This document shows, piece by piece, positions 44,688 through 53,746 of a stretch of 64,000 bases of DNA. The position numbers and the translations under genes are program-made. Positions within the stretch are counted from its first letter, which is position 1. The number at the start of each line of letters is the position of its first letter. The notes under the pieces were generated by a model. The model saw only the letters and a program-made list of their open reading frames with translations. It did not search any database and was not told where the DNA came from. This stretch comes from Undibacterium piscinae (GTDB taxonomy: Bacteria > Pseudomonadota > Gammaproteobacteria > Burkholderiales > Burkholderiaceae_D). The stretch lies in NCBI GenBank assembly GCA_003970805.2, contig CP051152.1, positions 1,302,001 through 1,366,000 of the forward strand. Reading direction: 5' to 3'.

Positions 44688-46109
44688 CTATTGTCTGCGT
44701 TTATACATATCTTCAAAGCGTACGATGTCGTCTTCCCCCAAATAACTACCGGACTGTACCTCTATCAAATGCAAAGGTAGCTTGCCCGGGTTCTCCAGTC
44801 TGTGCGTGACACCGATAGGGATATAGGTTGATTCATTTTCGGTGAGTAATTTGACGACTTCGCCACAAGTGACACGAGCCGTGCCCGTCACCACCACCCA
44901 ATGTTCGGCGCGATGGTGATGCATTTGCAGTGACAAGATCTGGCCCGGGTTGACGATAATGCGCTTGACCTGGAAGCGCTCGCCGGCGTCTATGCCCTCG
45001 TAGCATCCCCACGGGCGATATACGCGCGTATGGTTGATGTGTTCATTGCGCTTCAGTTTTTTCAGATGATCGACCACCTGCTTGACCTTTTGCACCTGGT
45101 CTTTATGCACCACCAGTACCGCATCATTGGTCTCTACCACCACCACGTCGCTGACGCCGATCACCGCCACCATACGACTCTCGGCGCGTATCAGTGAATT
45201 ACTCACTTCATCGGTATAGACATCGCCACGCAATACATTGCCTTGCGCATCTGACTGCTGCACTTCCCACAGCGCCGACCAGGAACCAACGTCGCTCCAG
45301 CCGATATCGGCTGGCACCACCACCGCGTGCCGCGTGTGTTCCATCACCGCGTAATCAATCGATTCAGAAGGGCAGGCGGCAAACGAGGCTTCATGCAAAC
45401 GGCAAAAATCGAGATCACGATAACCGTCGCTGACCGCTTTTTTAGCGCAGGCGGCGATATCCGGACGCAGGCTGGCCAGCTCTTCCAGATAGCGGGCGGC
45501 GCTAAACAAGAACATCCCGCTATTCCACAGATAACTGCCATCATCGATAAAACTTTGGGCGGTCGCCAGATCGGGCTTTTCGACAAAACGCGCCACAGAA
45601 AAACAGCCGTCGGAGGCTGGCACAGCTTCACCTCGACGAATGTAGCCGTAGCCGGTTTCCGGACCGGACGGCACAATACCAAAGGTCGCCAGCGCACCAG
45701 CGGCTACGGCACTGCTGGCGCGCGCGATCGCTGCATGAAACGCGGGAACATCATTGATCACGTGATCGGCAGGCAGCACCAGCATCACCGCATCGGGCTC
45801 AGTTGCCATCAGGTAATGTGCGGCGGCGGCCACGGCCGGCGCCGTGTTGCGCCCTTCCGGTTCCAGCATGATACCCATGGGCACAATACCAATCTCGCGC
45901 ATCTGCTCGGCGATCATGAAGCGATGATCATTGCCACAAACCATCAGCGGCGCCATCATCCCCGGAATGCCGCTAAGGCGTAAAGCGGTCTCCTGCAACA
46001 TGGTTCTATCCGAGACCAGCGCCAGCAATTGTTTAGGCAGGGCTGCGCGTGACAAGGGCCACAACCGGGTGCCGGAGCCTCCTGAAAGAATTACCGGATA
46101 AATTTTCAT
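44688..46109 (-). CDS. manC: mannose-1-phosphate guanylyltransferase / mannose-6-phosphate isomerase
   Basis: 473 residues, normal for the bifunctional ManC/AlgA/XanB type. N-terminal nucleotidyltransferase: SGGSGTRLWPLSR (10-22), FVEKPD; C-terminal cupin isomerase: RPWGCYEGID, then QMHHHRAEHWVVVTGTARV. It makes GDP-mannose in the cytoplasm for EPS or LPS sugars. Its ATG overlaps the stop of the upstream NDP-sugar gene (ATGA 46106-46109). It is the last gene of the minus-strand run. Confidence 0.94.
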   Translation of the reverse strand: MKIYPVILSGGSGTRLWPLSRAALPKQLLALVSDRTMLQETALRLSGIPGMMAPLMVCGNDHRFMIAEQMREIGIVPMGIMLEPEGRNTAPAVAAAAHYLMATEPDAVMLVLPADHVINDVPAFHAAIARASSAVAAGALATFGIVPSGPETGYGYIRRGEAVPASDGCFSVARFVEKPDLATAQSFIDDGSYLWNSGMFLFSAARYLEELASLRPDIAACAKKAVSDGYRDLDFCRLHEASFAACPSESIDYAVMEHTRHAVVVPADIGWSDVGSWSALWEVQQSDAQGNVLRGDVYTDEVSNSLIRAESRMVAVIGVSDVVVVETNDAVLVVHKDQVQKVKQVVDHLKKLKRNEHINHTRVYRPWGCYEGIDAGERFQVKRIIVNPGQILSLQMHHHRAEHWVVVTGTARVTCGEVVKLLTENESTYIPIGVTHRLENPGKLPLHLIEVQSGSYLGEDDIVRFEDMYKRRQ

Positions 46110-47260
46110 GCAACACTCACCTTCCGTTTTTCGATTGAACCTTCAGCGGGGGCACTGCGCCTGTCACGGGCATTACTCCAATCCTTGGTCGCCAGTTCAG
46201 AGACATGCAGCATCGTGCCACTACGGTCTACGCTGTACTCCTTGAAAACGATTTTCTCTTCCAGTTGTACGTCAACAGCGATACGCGTGTACTCAAACAG
46301 CACGCTGCGGATGATCTGGGCACCGGCACAAATATGGCTGCCATGGCCTATCCAGGTCGGGCCTATGATCTTGCAACCGGCCTCGATATGGGTGCCGGCA
46401 CCGATATACACCGGGCCTTCAATGACTGTGTCTTCCCATTCAATGCGGGTATTGAGGCCAGCCCAAATACCCTCCTCTATCTGTATGCCGGGGATATGCA
46501 TCTGCGCCAGTCCACCCATCATCACGCTTTGCGAGACCGACCAGAAATCCTTGACGCTGCCGATATCGATCCAGTTGAATTTACGGTTCTGGGCAAAAAA
46601 TGGTATGCCTTTTTCTACCAGCAAAGGGAATAGTTCAGAGCCGATATCAAACACCGTATCGGTAGGAATCAGATCGAGCACTGCCGGTTCAAAAATATAG
46701 ATACCGGTACTGGCAAAATTAGATAGTGCCTGATCTTGCCTGGGCTTTTCCTGGAAAGCCTGAATCCGGCCATCCTTATCGGTCACCACAACACCATAGT
46801 CAGAGACTTTTTCCCACGGCACTTCCTTGGTGATAATGCTCGCCAGAGCACCCTTGCGCTTGTGCTCAAACAAGGCAGACTGAATGTCGAGATCAATCAC
46901 CGCATCACCACACATGACGATGGTGGTTTCATCAAAGAAACCGCCAAAATCCTGGATTTTCTTCATCCCGCCGGCAGAGCCCAGCGGTTGCGGTACGACT
47001 TCACCTTCGTTATTCGTATAGCCTTCAAACGAGTAGCCGATCTGCACGCCGAACTGATGACCGTCGCCAAAATATTCTTCGATTTTTTCATGCAGATAAC
47101 TGACGTTAACCATGATGTCACGCACGCCATACTTGGCCAGATGCTCGATCAGGTAAGCCATAACGGGCTTGCCAAGAATAGGGATCATAGGCTTAGGCAA
47201 ATCGTAAGTCAGTGGCCGGACGCGAGTACCCTTACCCGCCGCTAAAATCATCGCTTTCAT
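46106..47260 (-). CDS. NDP-sugar pyrophosphorylase with LbH domain
   Basis: 384 residues. Nucleotidyltransferase domain with MILAAGKGTRVRPLTYDLPK, then DAVIDLD and FQEKPRQ; C-terminal left-handed beta-helix with hexapeptides (GPVYIGAGTHIEAGCKIIGP). Similar proteins are annotated as mannose-1-phosphate guanylyltransferase or glucose-1-phosphate transferases; the acceptor sugar cannot be fixed from sequence. First of a coupled pair with manC, with a long structured leader upstream. Confidence 0.88.
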   Translation of the reverse strand: MKAMILAAGKGTRVRPLTYDLPKPMIPILGKPVMAYLIEHLAKYGVRDIMVNVSYLHEKIEEYFGDGHQFGVQIGYSFEGYTNNEGEVVPQPLGSAGGMKKIQDFGGFFDETTIVMCGDAVIDLDIQSALFEHKRKGALASIITKEVPWEKVSDYGVVVTDKDGRIQAFQEKPRQDQALSNFASTGIYIFEPAVLDLIPTDTVFDIGSELFPLLVEKGIPFFAQNRKFNWIDIGSVKDFWSVSQSVMMGGLAQMHIPGIQIEEGIWAGLNTRIEWEDTVIEGPVYIGAGTHIEAGCKIIGPTWIGHGSHICAGAQIIRSVLFEYTRIAVDVQLEEKIVFKEYSVDRSGTMLHVSELATKDWSNARDRRSAPAEGSIEKRKVSVA

Positions 47261-47673
47261 CGTACTCTCTTTAAAATTTGGACAAGCATGCGCTTAATTC
47301 GCCACAGACATGTCCAAGTCAATCTTGCAAAACCAAAAAGCTACCCAGCCAAGACGCAACGTTCATGAGCCTGTCAAGCCAGATGCCGCCAAGACCCGCA
47401 TGAACATTGCGTCTTGGGCATGCACCTATTTCACTTTTTAGCTAATTATTTCTAGCTCTGTGTTGCTTCTCTGCATTGCATCCCGGTATTGCATCATGAT
47501 TGCTACTGTCAGCATCTACGACTGCATATATTCACCGGCCAGGCCAGATGATATTGGCAAATTTTGGAGCGAAGACGGATTTACTCATTGTGAAAAATCA
47601 ATGCAACAAATCAGTGTTCAAATTACACCAAAATTATTTCACCACATTTCACCGCTAATATGAGAAATTCATT
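47261..47673. other. leader/intergenic region upstream of the NDP-sugar pyrophosphorylase gene
   Basis: 413 bp between galE and the pyrophosphorylase, both minus-strand. No gene seen. Contains the 19-bp inverted repeat at 47349-47417 and a less structured AT-rich part at 47440-47670. Confidence 0.5.
47349..47417 (-). repeat. 19-bp inverted repeat, large stem-loop
   Basis: Arms 47349-47367 and 47399-47417 match at 18 of 19 positions, with a 31-nt loop. It lies 89 bp before the pyrophosphorylase ATG. In RNA it would make a long stable stem in the 5' leader, or a terminator-like barrier after galE. No T-run follows on either strand. Confidence 0.7.
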
Positions 47674-48666
47674 TTACTCTTTTACCGAAGACTGCCAGCG
47701 CCAGGAATCGGCACACATCTGCGCCAGATTTTTCTCGGCACGCCAGCCCAGCTCACGCTCGGCCAGGCCTGGATCTGCAAAGCAAGTGGCGATATCGCCG
47801 GGGCGACGCGCCACGATTTTGTACGGTACCGCTTTGCCACTGGCTTTTTCAAATGCCTCAACCATCTCTAACACGCTGTTTCCGCGACCGGTACCGAGGT
47901 TATAGGTCAGCACGCCCTCTTGCTGCGCCAATTTATCCAGGGTCTTGACATGGCCTAGCGCCAGATCGACCACATGGATGTAATCACGCATGCCGGTACC
48001 ATCGACGGTAGGATAATCATCACCATACACCGACAAGAATTCACGTCGTCCATCCGCCACTTGCGCAATGTAAGGCAGCAGATTATTCGGGATACCGTTA
48101 GGTTCCTCACCGATTAAGCCGCTCTCATGCGCGCCGACCGGATTGAAGTAACGCAACAGGGCGATCCGCCAGCCAGGATCAGCCAGCGCCACATCGCGCA
48201 ACATCTCCTCCACCATCAGTTTGCTGCGGCCATAAGGATTAGTCGCGGACAAAGGAAAAGTTTCCAGGATAGGTACGGTCGCCGGATCGCCATACACGGT
48301 CGCCGACGAGCTAAACACCAACGTCTTGACGCCAAACTTAGCCATCACGCGAAACAGCACCAGGCTGCCGGTCACGTTATTATCGTAATACTGCATAGGC
48401 TGCTGTACCGATTCACCGACCGCCTTCAAGCCGGCAAAGTGGATGACCGCATCAGGCTGGTGCCCGGCAAATACCGTCTCCAGATTTTCCTGATCGCGTA
48501 CATCGACCTGGGCAAAGGCAAATGGCTTACCGGCGATTTTCTCGATACGGCGCAACACCGCCAGCTTGCTATTGCTAAGGTTATCGACAATCACCACCTC
48601 ATGCCCGGCGCTGACCAGTTCAACACAAGTATGCGAACCGATATAGCCGGTTCCGCCAGTAACCAA
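47674..48666 (-). CDS. galE: UDP-glucose 4-epimerase, start codon disrupted
   Basis: 330 residues from TTG 48666. NAD site TGGTGYIG, SSSATVYG, the YGRSK catalytic pair and a normal C-terminus are all present; the enzyme interconverts UDP-glucose and UDP-galactose. The expected M-K-K-I-L-V-T-G-G start is read here as W-K-K-I-L-V-T-G-G with TGG at the Met place and a stop two codons before. Initiation must use TTG or another non-ATG codon, losing part of the first strand. The damage lies where the upstream dehydrogenase relic begins. Confidence 0.85.
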   Translation of the reverse strand: MVTGGTGYIGSHTCVELVSAGHEVVIVDNLSNSKLAVLRRIEKIAGKPFAFAQVDVRDQENLETVFAGHQPDAVIHFAGLKAVGESVQQPMQYYDNNVTGSLVLFRVMAKFGVKTLVFSSSATVYGDPATVPILETFPLSATNPYGRSKLMVEEMLRDVALADPGWRIALLRYFNPVGAHESGLIGEEPNGIPNNLLPYIAQVADGRREFLSVYGDDYPTVDGTGMRDYIHVVDLALGHVKTLDKLAQQEGVLTYNLGTGRGNSVLEMVEAFEKASGKAVPYKIVARRPGDIATCFADPGLAERELGWRAEKNLAQMCADSWRWQSSVKE

Positions 48667-48759
48667 GATTTTTTTCCAGGGCTAAATAAGGAAGTTCCAC
48701 TTAGCACCGGCCGCCTTCAATACCACAGAAGTATGAATGCCTATCTTATCGAAATGTCT

Positions 48760-49440
48760 TAATTCATTCTCAAGGCGATCACATCGGCCACGCGCTGAGA
48801 ATTCTCGATCGGCTTGCAAGCCTCAGCCGCCATCTTTAAAGCGATGCACGCCAGGCCCGATCAATTCATACATGCTGGCGACCAAGGTCCGGCGCGTCGC
48901 ATGAAACGACCTTGACGGTTTGGTCGGCGTGTATTCACGATCATGCCGGGTTGATGCGCTCTGGCGAATAAGCGAAAAAATCTTCTTTCCATTTCAAGCC
49001 GGATTGCGCTCCAATACAGGGATGCAAACTTCCTCAGTCGCGCCATAACACGTAGATATACAATGCGCCCTTTTTCATCCGCTTGGCAACAAAACTGCTG
49101 GCACCGGCAAACTTAGGAATATTCGCCTTTAAGCCAGATATCAGCCTGCCTATATCTCGATAAAAGTGTTCATCATGCGGCCAGTGGCGATATTAAATTC
49201 GCGCGAAGAACCCCACCTTCTCCACCTTATGGACTGCTAGAGCGCGATCCAACACGATCAAAAACCAGTGACGCCTTGGCAAAAGGTCTCTGCATAGTCG
49301 CCTGAAACGACTTTCAAACGATGGTGGGTAAATTGTTCGGTAAAAAAGTAATTGATCGCTTGCTAATAAAAACGATCTTCTTTCCATTTCAAGCCGGATT
49401 CACGCTCCAATACCGGAGAGGGCTTCCAGGGGTGAAGGGT
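48760..49440 (-). pseudogene. nucleotide-sugar dehydrogenase (TviB/WbpA-like) rubble, partly duplicated
   Basis: Minus-strand translation in mixed frames gives SGLKWKEDFFAYSPERINP, the hallmark (YSPERINPGD) of UDP-GlcNAc/UDP-ManNAc 6-dehydrogenases. It also gives FVAKRMKKGALYIY (from KKGxxVIYESTVYPG), KVVSGDYAET and LKMAAEACKPIENSQRVADV. The segment around SGLKWKED occurs twice (near 48985-49010 and 49380-49410), so two decayed copies or an internal duplication are present. Stops and frame changes throughout. Intact enzymes oxidise C6 of UDP-HexNAc to the uronate. Confidence 0.72.
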
Positions 49441-49529
49441 GGTTGAGCAAGGCTTGCGTTCAAATAGCTGATGCGCTTAGCGCTATGAAGTATCAAACAT
49501 CGTGCTCATTTGAACCACCCTCATCCCAA

Positions 49530-49555
49530 CCCTTTCTCCGCAAGCAGGAGAAGGG
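49530..49555. repeat. REP-like extragenic palindrome
   Basis: CCCTTTCTCC (49530-49539), loop GCAAGCA, GGAGAAGGG (49547-49555), preceded by ACCCTCATCCCAA. This matches a palindromic extragenic repeat widely dispersed in proteobacterial genomes (CCCTCATCCCC...CTTCTCC...GGAGAAGGG). It lies after the WecG-like pseudogene and may also end transcripts. Confidence 0.6.
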
Positions 49556-49608
49556 CTTTGTATAGCGAGCTGAACAGTTACTAAAAAAGGCTATTCGTTT
49601 AAACAAAT

Positions 49609-50333
49609 TTAACGACGTCTTACTTCTTTTAAAAGTAGCCAGAAGAAGCCCATATCCTCGATAAAATAGCGTCTAAACATGCGGCGTGGCTCTTGTAAAA
49701 ACCGGTAGAACCACTCTAGTCCGGACTTTTGCATCCACACTGGCGCACGCTTAACGCGTCCAACCGCCACATCAAAAGTACCGCCGACACCCATGGCGGC
49801 TCCTTCTTCGGGGAACTAATCGCTACAAATAACAAATCTGCCTTGGCTTCTTTGATTTGTTCAACCACACCAGCCTCTTCTTCCGGCTTCCAATAGCCGT
49901 TACGGTAGCCAGCAATAGTTAAACCAGGATATTTCTTTTCATATACTTGCTTGACGCCGGAAACAACTTCCTCGCGCGCGCCCAACAGATAAACACGCCA
50001 TCCTTTGCTGGCAGAACGCTGCATCAGCGCTTCAAACAGATCCACGCCGGCAACGCGCTCTTTTAAACGTTTTCCTAACAAACGCGAGGCCCACACGACT
50101 GGCATGCCATCCACATTGATCAAGGCACATTCGTTAATAATACGACGCAGCTCAGGATCGTGATTTGCCTTCACCAATTTATCCACGTTGACGACAACAT
50201 GCTGATGCGGCAGGCCAGATTTAATGAATCCTTCCACTTTAACCAGGGTTTCTTCCATAGACAAATTGTCGATCTGGCAGCCCATCATCTCTATGCGCTG
50301 ATTCACCTGGCTGCCTGCATTGCCCTGGCTCAT
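49609..50333 (-). pseudogene. WecG/TagA/CpsF family glycosyltransferase, deleted and frameshifted
   Basis: The first frame (from 50333) reads the normal family sequence: VVNVDKLVKANHD, NVDGMPVVWASRLLG, LLGAREEVV to [10 protein letters not shown]. It then jumps: the rest ([20 protein letters not shown] ... [10 protein letters not shown]) continues in another frame to 49609. About 15 residues normally between SSPKKE and MGVGGT are missing. Intact members transfer ManNAc or ManNAcA to a lipid-linked GlcNAc. Its ATG overlaps the wecB stop (ATGA 50330-50333). Confidence 0.88.
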
Positions 50334-51439
50334 GCTAATTCCTTCGCTAAAATCTCAACGATGCGTACCGCCGCTTTACCATCCCACAGGTGCGGCCTGC
50401 GTCCTTGCTTACCTTCGCCACGCAAGACTTTGCTCGCCTCAGCGACAATGCGCACCGGGTCGGTACCAACCAAGACATTCGAACCCTCATCCACAGTGAC
50501 CGGGCGCTCGGTATTCTCGCGTATCGTGATGCATGGCACGCCGAGTGCTGTGGTCTCTTCCTGCAAGCCACCGCTATCGGTCAGCACAACCGCAGCGTCT
50601 TTCCACAGATTAAGAAAAGCCATATACGCCTGTGGCCCAACTAAAGTGATGTTGGGACCAAGGTCGATGCCGAACTTATCTAGGTTGCCTCTGGTACGCG
50701 GATGTACCGGGAATATCAACGGCAATTCGGTAGCGATCTGCTTCAAGGCTCCTGCGATACGCGTCATCATGGCTGCATCATCGACATTGCTTGGGCGGTG
50801 CAAAGTCACCACGCCATAGCGCGCGCCGTTTTGCGTGTGCGCCGCCTTAAACGCGCTGGTCTCGTATTCTGAGGTATCAGCATTGGTCAATTTCTCACCT
50901 TGATATAAAGCATTGTCGACCATCACATGGCCGACATAATGGATCGCCGATTCCGCCTTACCTTCACGCTGCAAATGTGTCACCGCACTCGGCTCAGTGA
51001 CAAAAAACCAGTCAGAGATACTGTCGGTTACCAGACGGTTAATCTCTTCTGGCATGCTCATGTCACCGCTACGCAAACCGGCCTCTACGTGTGCGACTGG
51101 GATGTTTAATTTTTTAGCGACGATAGAACAAGCTAAAGTCGAATTAACATCACCCACCACCAAGACCGCATCCGGCCGTTCGGCCTGGCACAAAGTCTCA
51201 AACGCAACCATGATCTTGGCTGTTTGCTCTGCATGGCTACCGCCACCGGCGGCCATAAAAATATCCGGTTCTGGGATGCCCAATTCTTCAAAAAATACAT
51301 CGTTCATTTCACGGTCATAGTGTTGACCCGTATGAATAATTTTAAAGCCCAAACCACCATGCGCTTGCAAAGCACGCACGATAGGTGCGATCTTCATAAA
51401 GTTAGGTCGCGCACCGGCGACTAAATAAATTGTTTTCAT
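50330..51439 (-). CDS. wecB: UDP-N-acetylglucosamine 2-epimerase (non-hydrolysing)
   Basis: 369 residues from ATG 51439. GARPNFMKIAPI at the N-terminus, GDVNSTLACSIVAKKLN, HVEAGLRSGDMSMPEEINR and TDSGGLQEETTALGVPCI are the hallmark motifs of WecB. It converts UDP-GlcNAc to UDP-ManNAc in the cytoplasm. Downstream transferase and dehydrogenase genes of the same branch are broken, so its product may now be unused or go to another route. Confidence 0.94.
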   Translation of the reverse strand: MKTIYLVAGARPNFMKIAPIVRALQAHGGLGFKIIHTGQHYDREMNDVFFEELGIPEPDIFMAAGGGSHAEQTAKIMVAFETLCQAERPDAVLVVGDVNSTLACSIVAKKLNIPVAHVEAGLRSGDMSMPEEINRLVTDSISDWFFVTEPSAVTHLQREGKAESAIHYVGHVMVDNALYQGEKLTNADTSEYETSAFKAAHTQNGARYGVVTLHRPSNVDDAAMMTRIAGALKQIATELPLIFPVHPRTRGNLDKFGIDLGPNITLVGPQAYMAFLNLWKDAAVVLTDSGGLQEETTALGVPCITIRENTERPVTVDEGSNVLVGTDPVRIVAEASKVLRGEGKQGRRPHLWDGKAAVRIVEILAKELA

Positions 51440-51548
51440 TTTTTCTTCTTTCAATTTTCAAAACGCATTACTAATTCAAATAACTTGCAAGGATTCAAAA
51501 ATCCGTCAGCAAGTTAAAAATAAATACCAGCAAACCTAAACTCGTTTT

Positions 51549-53561
51549 TTACAGGCTAGATAATTCCAGCACTGTATCGAATGTTATTGACCCTTTGATG
51601 ACGCCTTTCCAACGCAGCGTGCACGAGGGATATTTCACGTCATAGGACGGCGAACTCCAGCCTAAAATCGGCTGCTCTGAGCCTTTAAATAAAGATGGCG
51701 TCAATTTTCCTGATGGCATACACAAGCGCAGTTGTTTGCCGGACTGACGGACTAACACTACGTCATCCACAATGCTGACATCGGAATCGGCAGAAAAATG
51801 CCAAAAGATCTCGACCAGATGCTGCCCGGAACAGCTCAGATCATCTGTGACGAGAATTTTTTTTGTCGCCACATCAAAGTGGATTTTTCTTTGATGGCTA
51901 ACCGGATCATCTAATCTTTGATAGCCATCATGCGAGCCTACAAATACCGACTCAAGCGCAGAGCGGCTCATCTGCGAACAAAGCGCGCGTGCTTTAAGCA
52001 ACCACATGAAGCGACCGCCAGAGACAGATTGGTCTAGCTCATCGATACGCACAGTGTTATGCGCCGAGGTGCCGCGGAAATAATCCCGCCACGGCTGCGC
52101 GGCATGGTAGGCATACGTACCAGGATCAATCAACAGTTCCTGACCGCCGAACGAAAGTACCAATGACAAGGCATCGGCATGCCCATGCGCAGCGATACCC
52201 AGAAAACCAAGGGGAGCACAATCGACGACCAGACGGATTTCATTCTCAGTTCCAAACGCATCCCCCATGATGTGATAACCACCAGCTGGAAAATCCAAAC
52301 GGGTAGGCTGTAGATGGATAGGGGCATTGAGAACTTGCGCGCTAAGCTGATCGAAAACTTGTGCTCCTTGCTGCCCAAGCAACCACAAAGACTTCTCGTC
52401 AAAGTGCTGACCTTTCGCAGCAAAATCAGCGCGATTAAATAGCACCGCACCAGTCGCCAGTAGCGATTGATAAGGAGAAAAACTGGGATCAGTATGCAGT
52501 CTTACCGCAAAACCGTCATCCGCATCGCCAAAGGCCGGCACATGCCCAGCAAGGTCCATGATCGATGACAGAAACGACATCATGCTTTCCATACGCTGCC
52601 AATAGGCGGGAGGGAAATCGTCGCCGGATTGTTTTGCAGCCAAGCCACACAGCAAAAAGAAATCCAATACAAATTGCTGGTAGGCGATAGCCTGCTCCAG
52701 ATTGACACCGTCACCGCTATTTTGCAGTTGCATCTGCATGACTAACTGCTGTTTAGCCTTAGCTTGCCATTTGGCAGATTCTGCCCAGGCTGGCCAGGTA
52801 CTGGCACCAAGATACAAGCCCACAAGCTCACCGATTAAATGATTGTTCGCCGATGAATGCGCCGATAAATGACTACTGACGAAATGACAGTGTTGGTACA
52901 CCGAAGCTAACCATGCTTGCTTAAGCTGCTCACCTTGAGGCCCGTTAAACAAGGGCGAATTAGCGCCACCGATTAATTTCCAGGTCAAACTCCAGTTAAT
53001 CAGACGTATCGCGGGCTCGAGCGAGCTAGACCAATTCACGCCCATCAAATACGGGCATTGCGCTAACCACGTCGAAATATGTAAGGCGACGCCATCCAGA
53101 TAGCGCTGCTCACCGCTCAGATGATAAGCCTGCGCTAAAGTAACTAGATGTAAATGCCGATTCGGTTCCCATAAATATTTAATATCGCCCACCAGCGGTT
53201 TATCGGTAATCGCCATGTGCTGACCAAACAGCAGAGGCGCATTGACACCAGTCAATGGATCACGATTCCAGACCGGTGGAGATCCTATGTCGGCCGGATG
53301 TAGAGCAAAGACATTGACCTTACCGAGCAATAACTGATCCGCAGCAAGGCAATACGCAGCCGTATCAAGCCTATCTCCAACATCAAATTCATAATGCAGA
53401 CGAGATAAATCATTCGCCACCGGAACCTTACGGGCACCCGTCAAACCGATGCGGTCACACCATGCGCCACCAGCTTGTTGAGCACGGTAAGCCAACTCAG
53501 GAATCGACATACACCGAAGACGATTCCAGAACCAAGAAAGTTTAAGCAATAAATTACGCAA
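51549..53561 (-). CDS. heparinase II/III family protein (no signal peptide)
   Basis: 670 residues. N-terminal heparinase_II_N-type alpha/alpha toroid (LSWFWNRLRCMSIPELAYRA) and C-terminal beta-sandwich domain with HGHADALSLVLSFGGQELLI, DPGTYAYH and FRGTSAHNTV. No signal peptide is visible, so location is unclear. Members lyse uronate-containing polysaccharides, and such genes are common in EPS clusters. The polymer is unknown. It sits between wecB and a glycosyltransferase. Confidence 0.85.
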   Translation of the reverse strand: MRNLLLKLSWFWNRLRCMSIPELAYRAQQAGGAWCDRIGLTGARKVPVANDLSRLHYEFDVGDRLDTAAYCLAADQLLLGKVNVFALHPADIGSPPVWNRDPLTGVNAPLLFGQHMAITDKPLVGDIKYLWEPNRHLHLVTLAQAYHLSGEQRYLDGVALHISTWLAQCPYLMGVNWSSSLEPAIRLINWSLTWKLIGGANSPLFNGPQGEQLKQAWLASVYQHCHFVSSHLSAHSSANNHLIGELVGLYLGASTWPAWAESAKWQAKAKQQLVMQMQLQNSGDGVNLEQAIAYQQFVLDFFLLCGLAAKQSGDDFPPAYWQRMESMMSFLSSIMDLAGHVPAFGDADDGFAVRLHTDPSFSPYQSLLATGAVLFNRADFAAKGQHFDEKSLWLLGQQGAQVFDQLSAQVLNAPIHLQPTRLDFPAGGYHIMGDAFGTENEIRLVVDCAPLGFLGIAAHGHADALSLVLSFGGQELLIDPGTYAYHAAQPWRDYFRGTSAHNTVRIDELDQSVSGGRFMWLLKARALCSQMSRSALESVFVGSHDGYQRLDDPVSHQRKIHFDVATKKILVTDDLSCSGQHLVEIFWHFSADSDVSIVDDVVLVRQSGKQLRLCMPSGKLTPSLFKGSEQPILGWSSPSYDVKYPSCTLRWKGVIKGSITFDTVLELSSL

Positions 53562-53746
53562 GGCAGTTCCCTTTTACTGGAACAGCACCCAATTCGCTAT
53601 AAATCACACTCAACTGTTCTAACACTTGAAAGTCAGTGCACATGCCAATAAGTCGGTTCAATAGGCAAGTTATCTTTCTGTTTGCAACTGAATTACTCAT
53701 ACACTTTATCCTCGCAGTATCCAATTTTGGACAATCATTAAGCACA

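Noticed and set aside
44504..44716. 70-codon minus-strand frame downstream of manC
   Set aside because: It overlaps the manC 3' end and the hairpin, has no ribosome site and a very basic low-complexity end.
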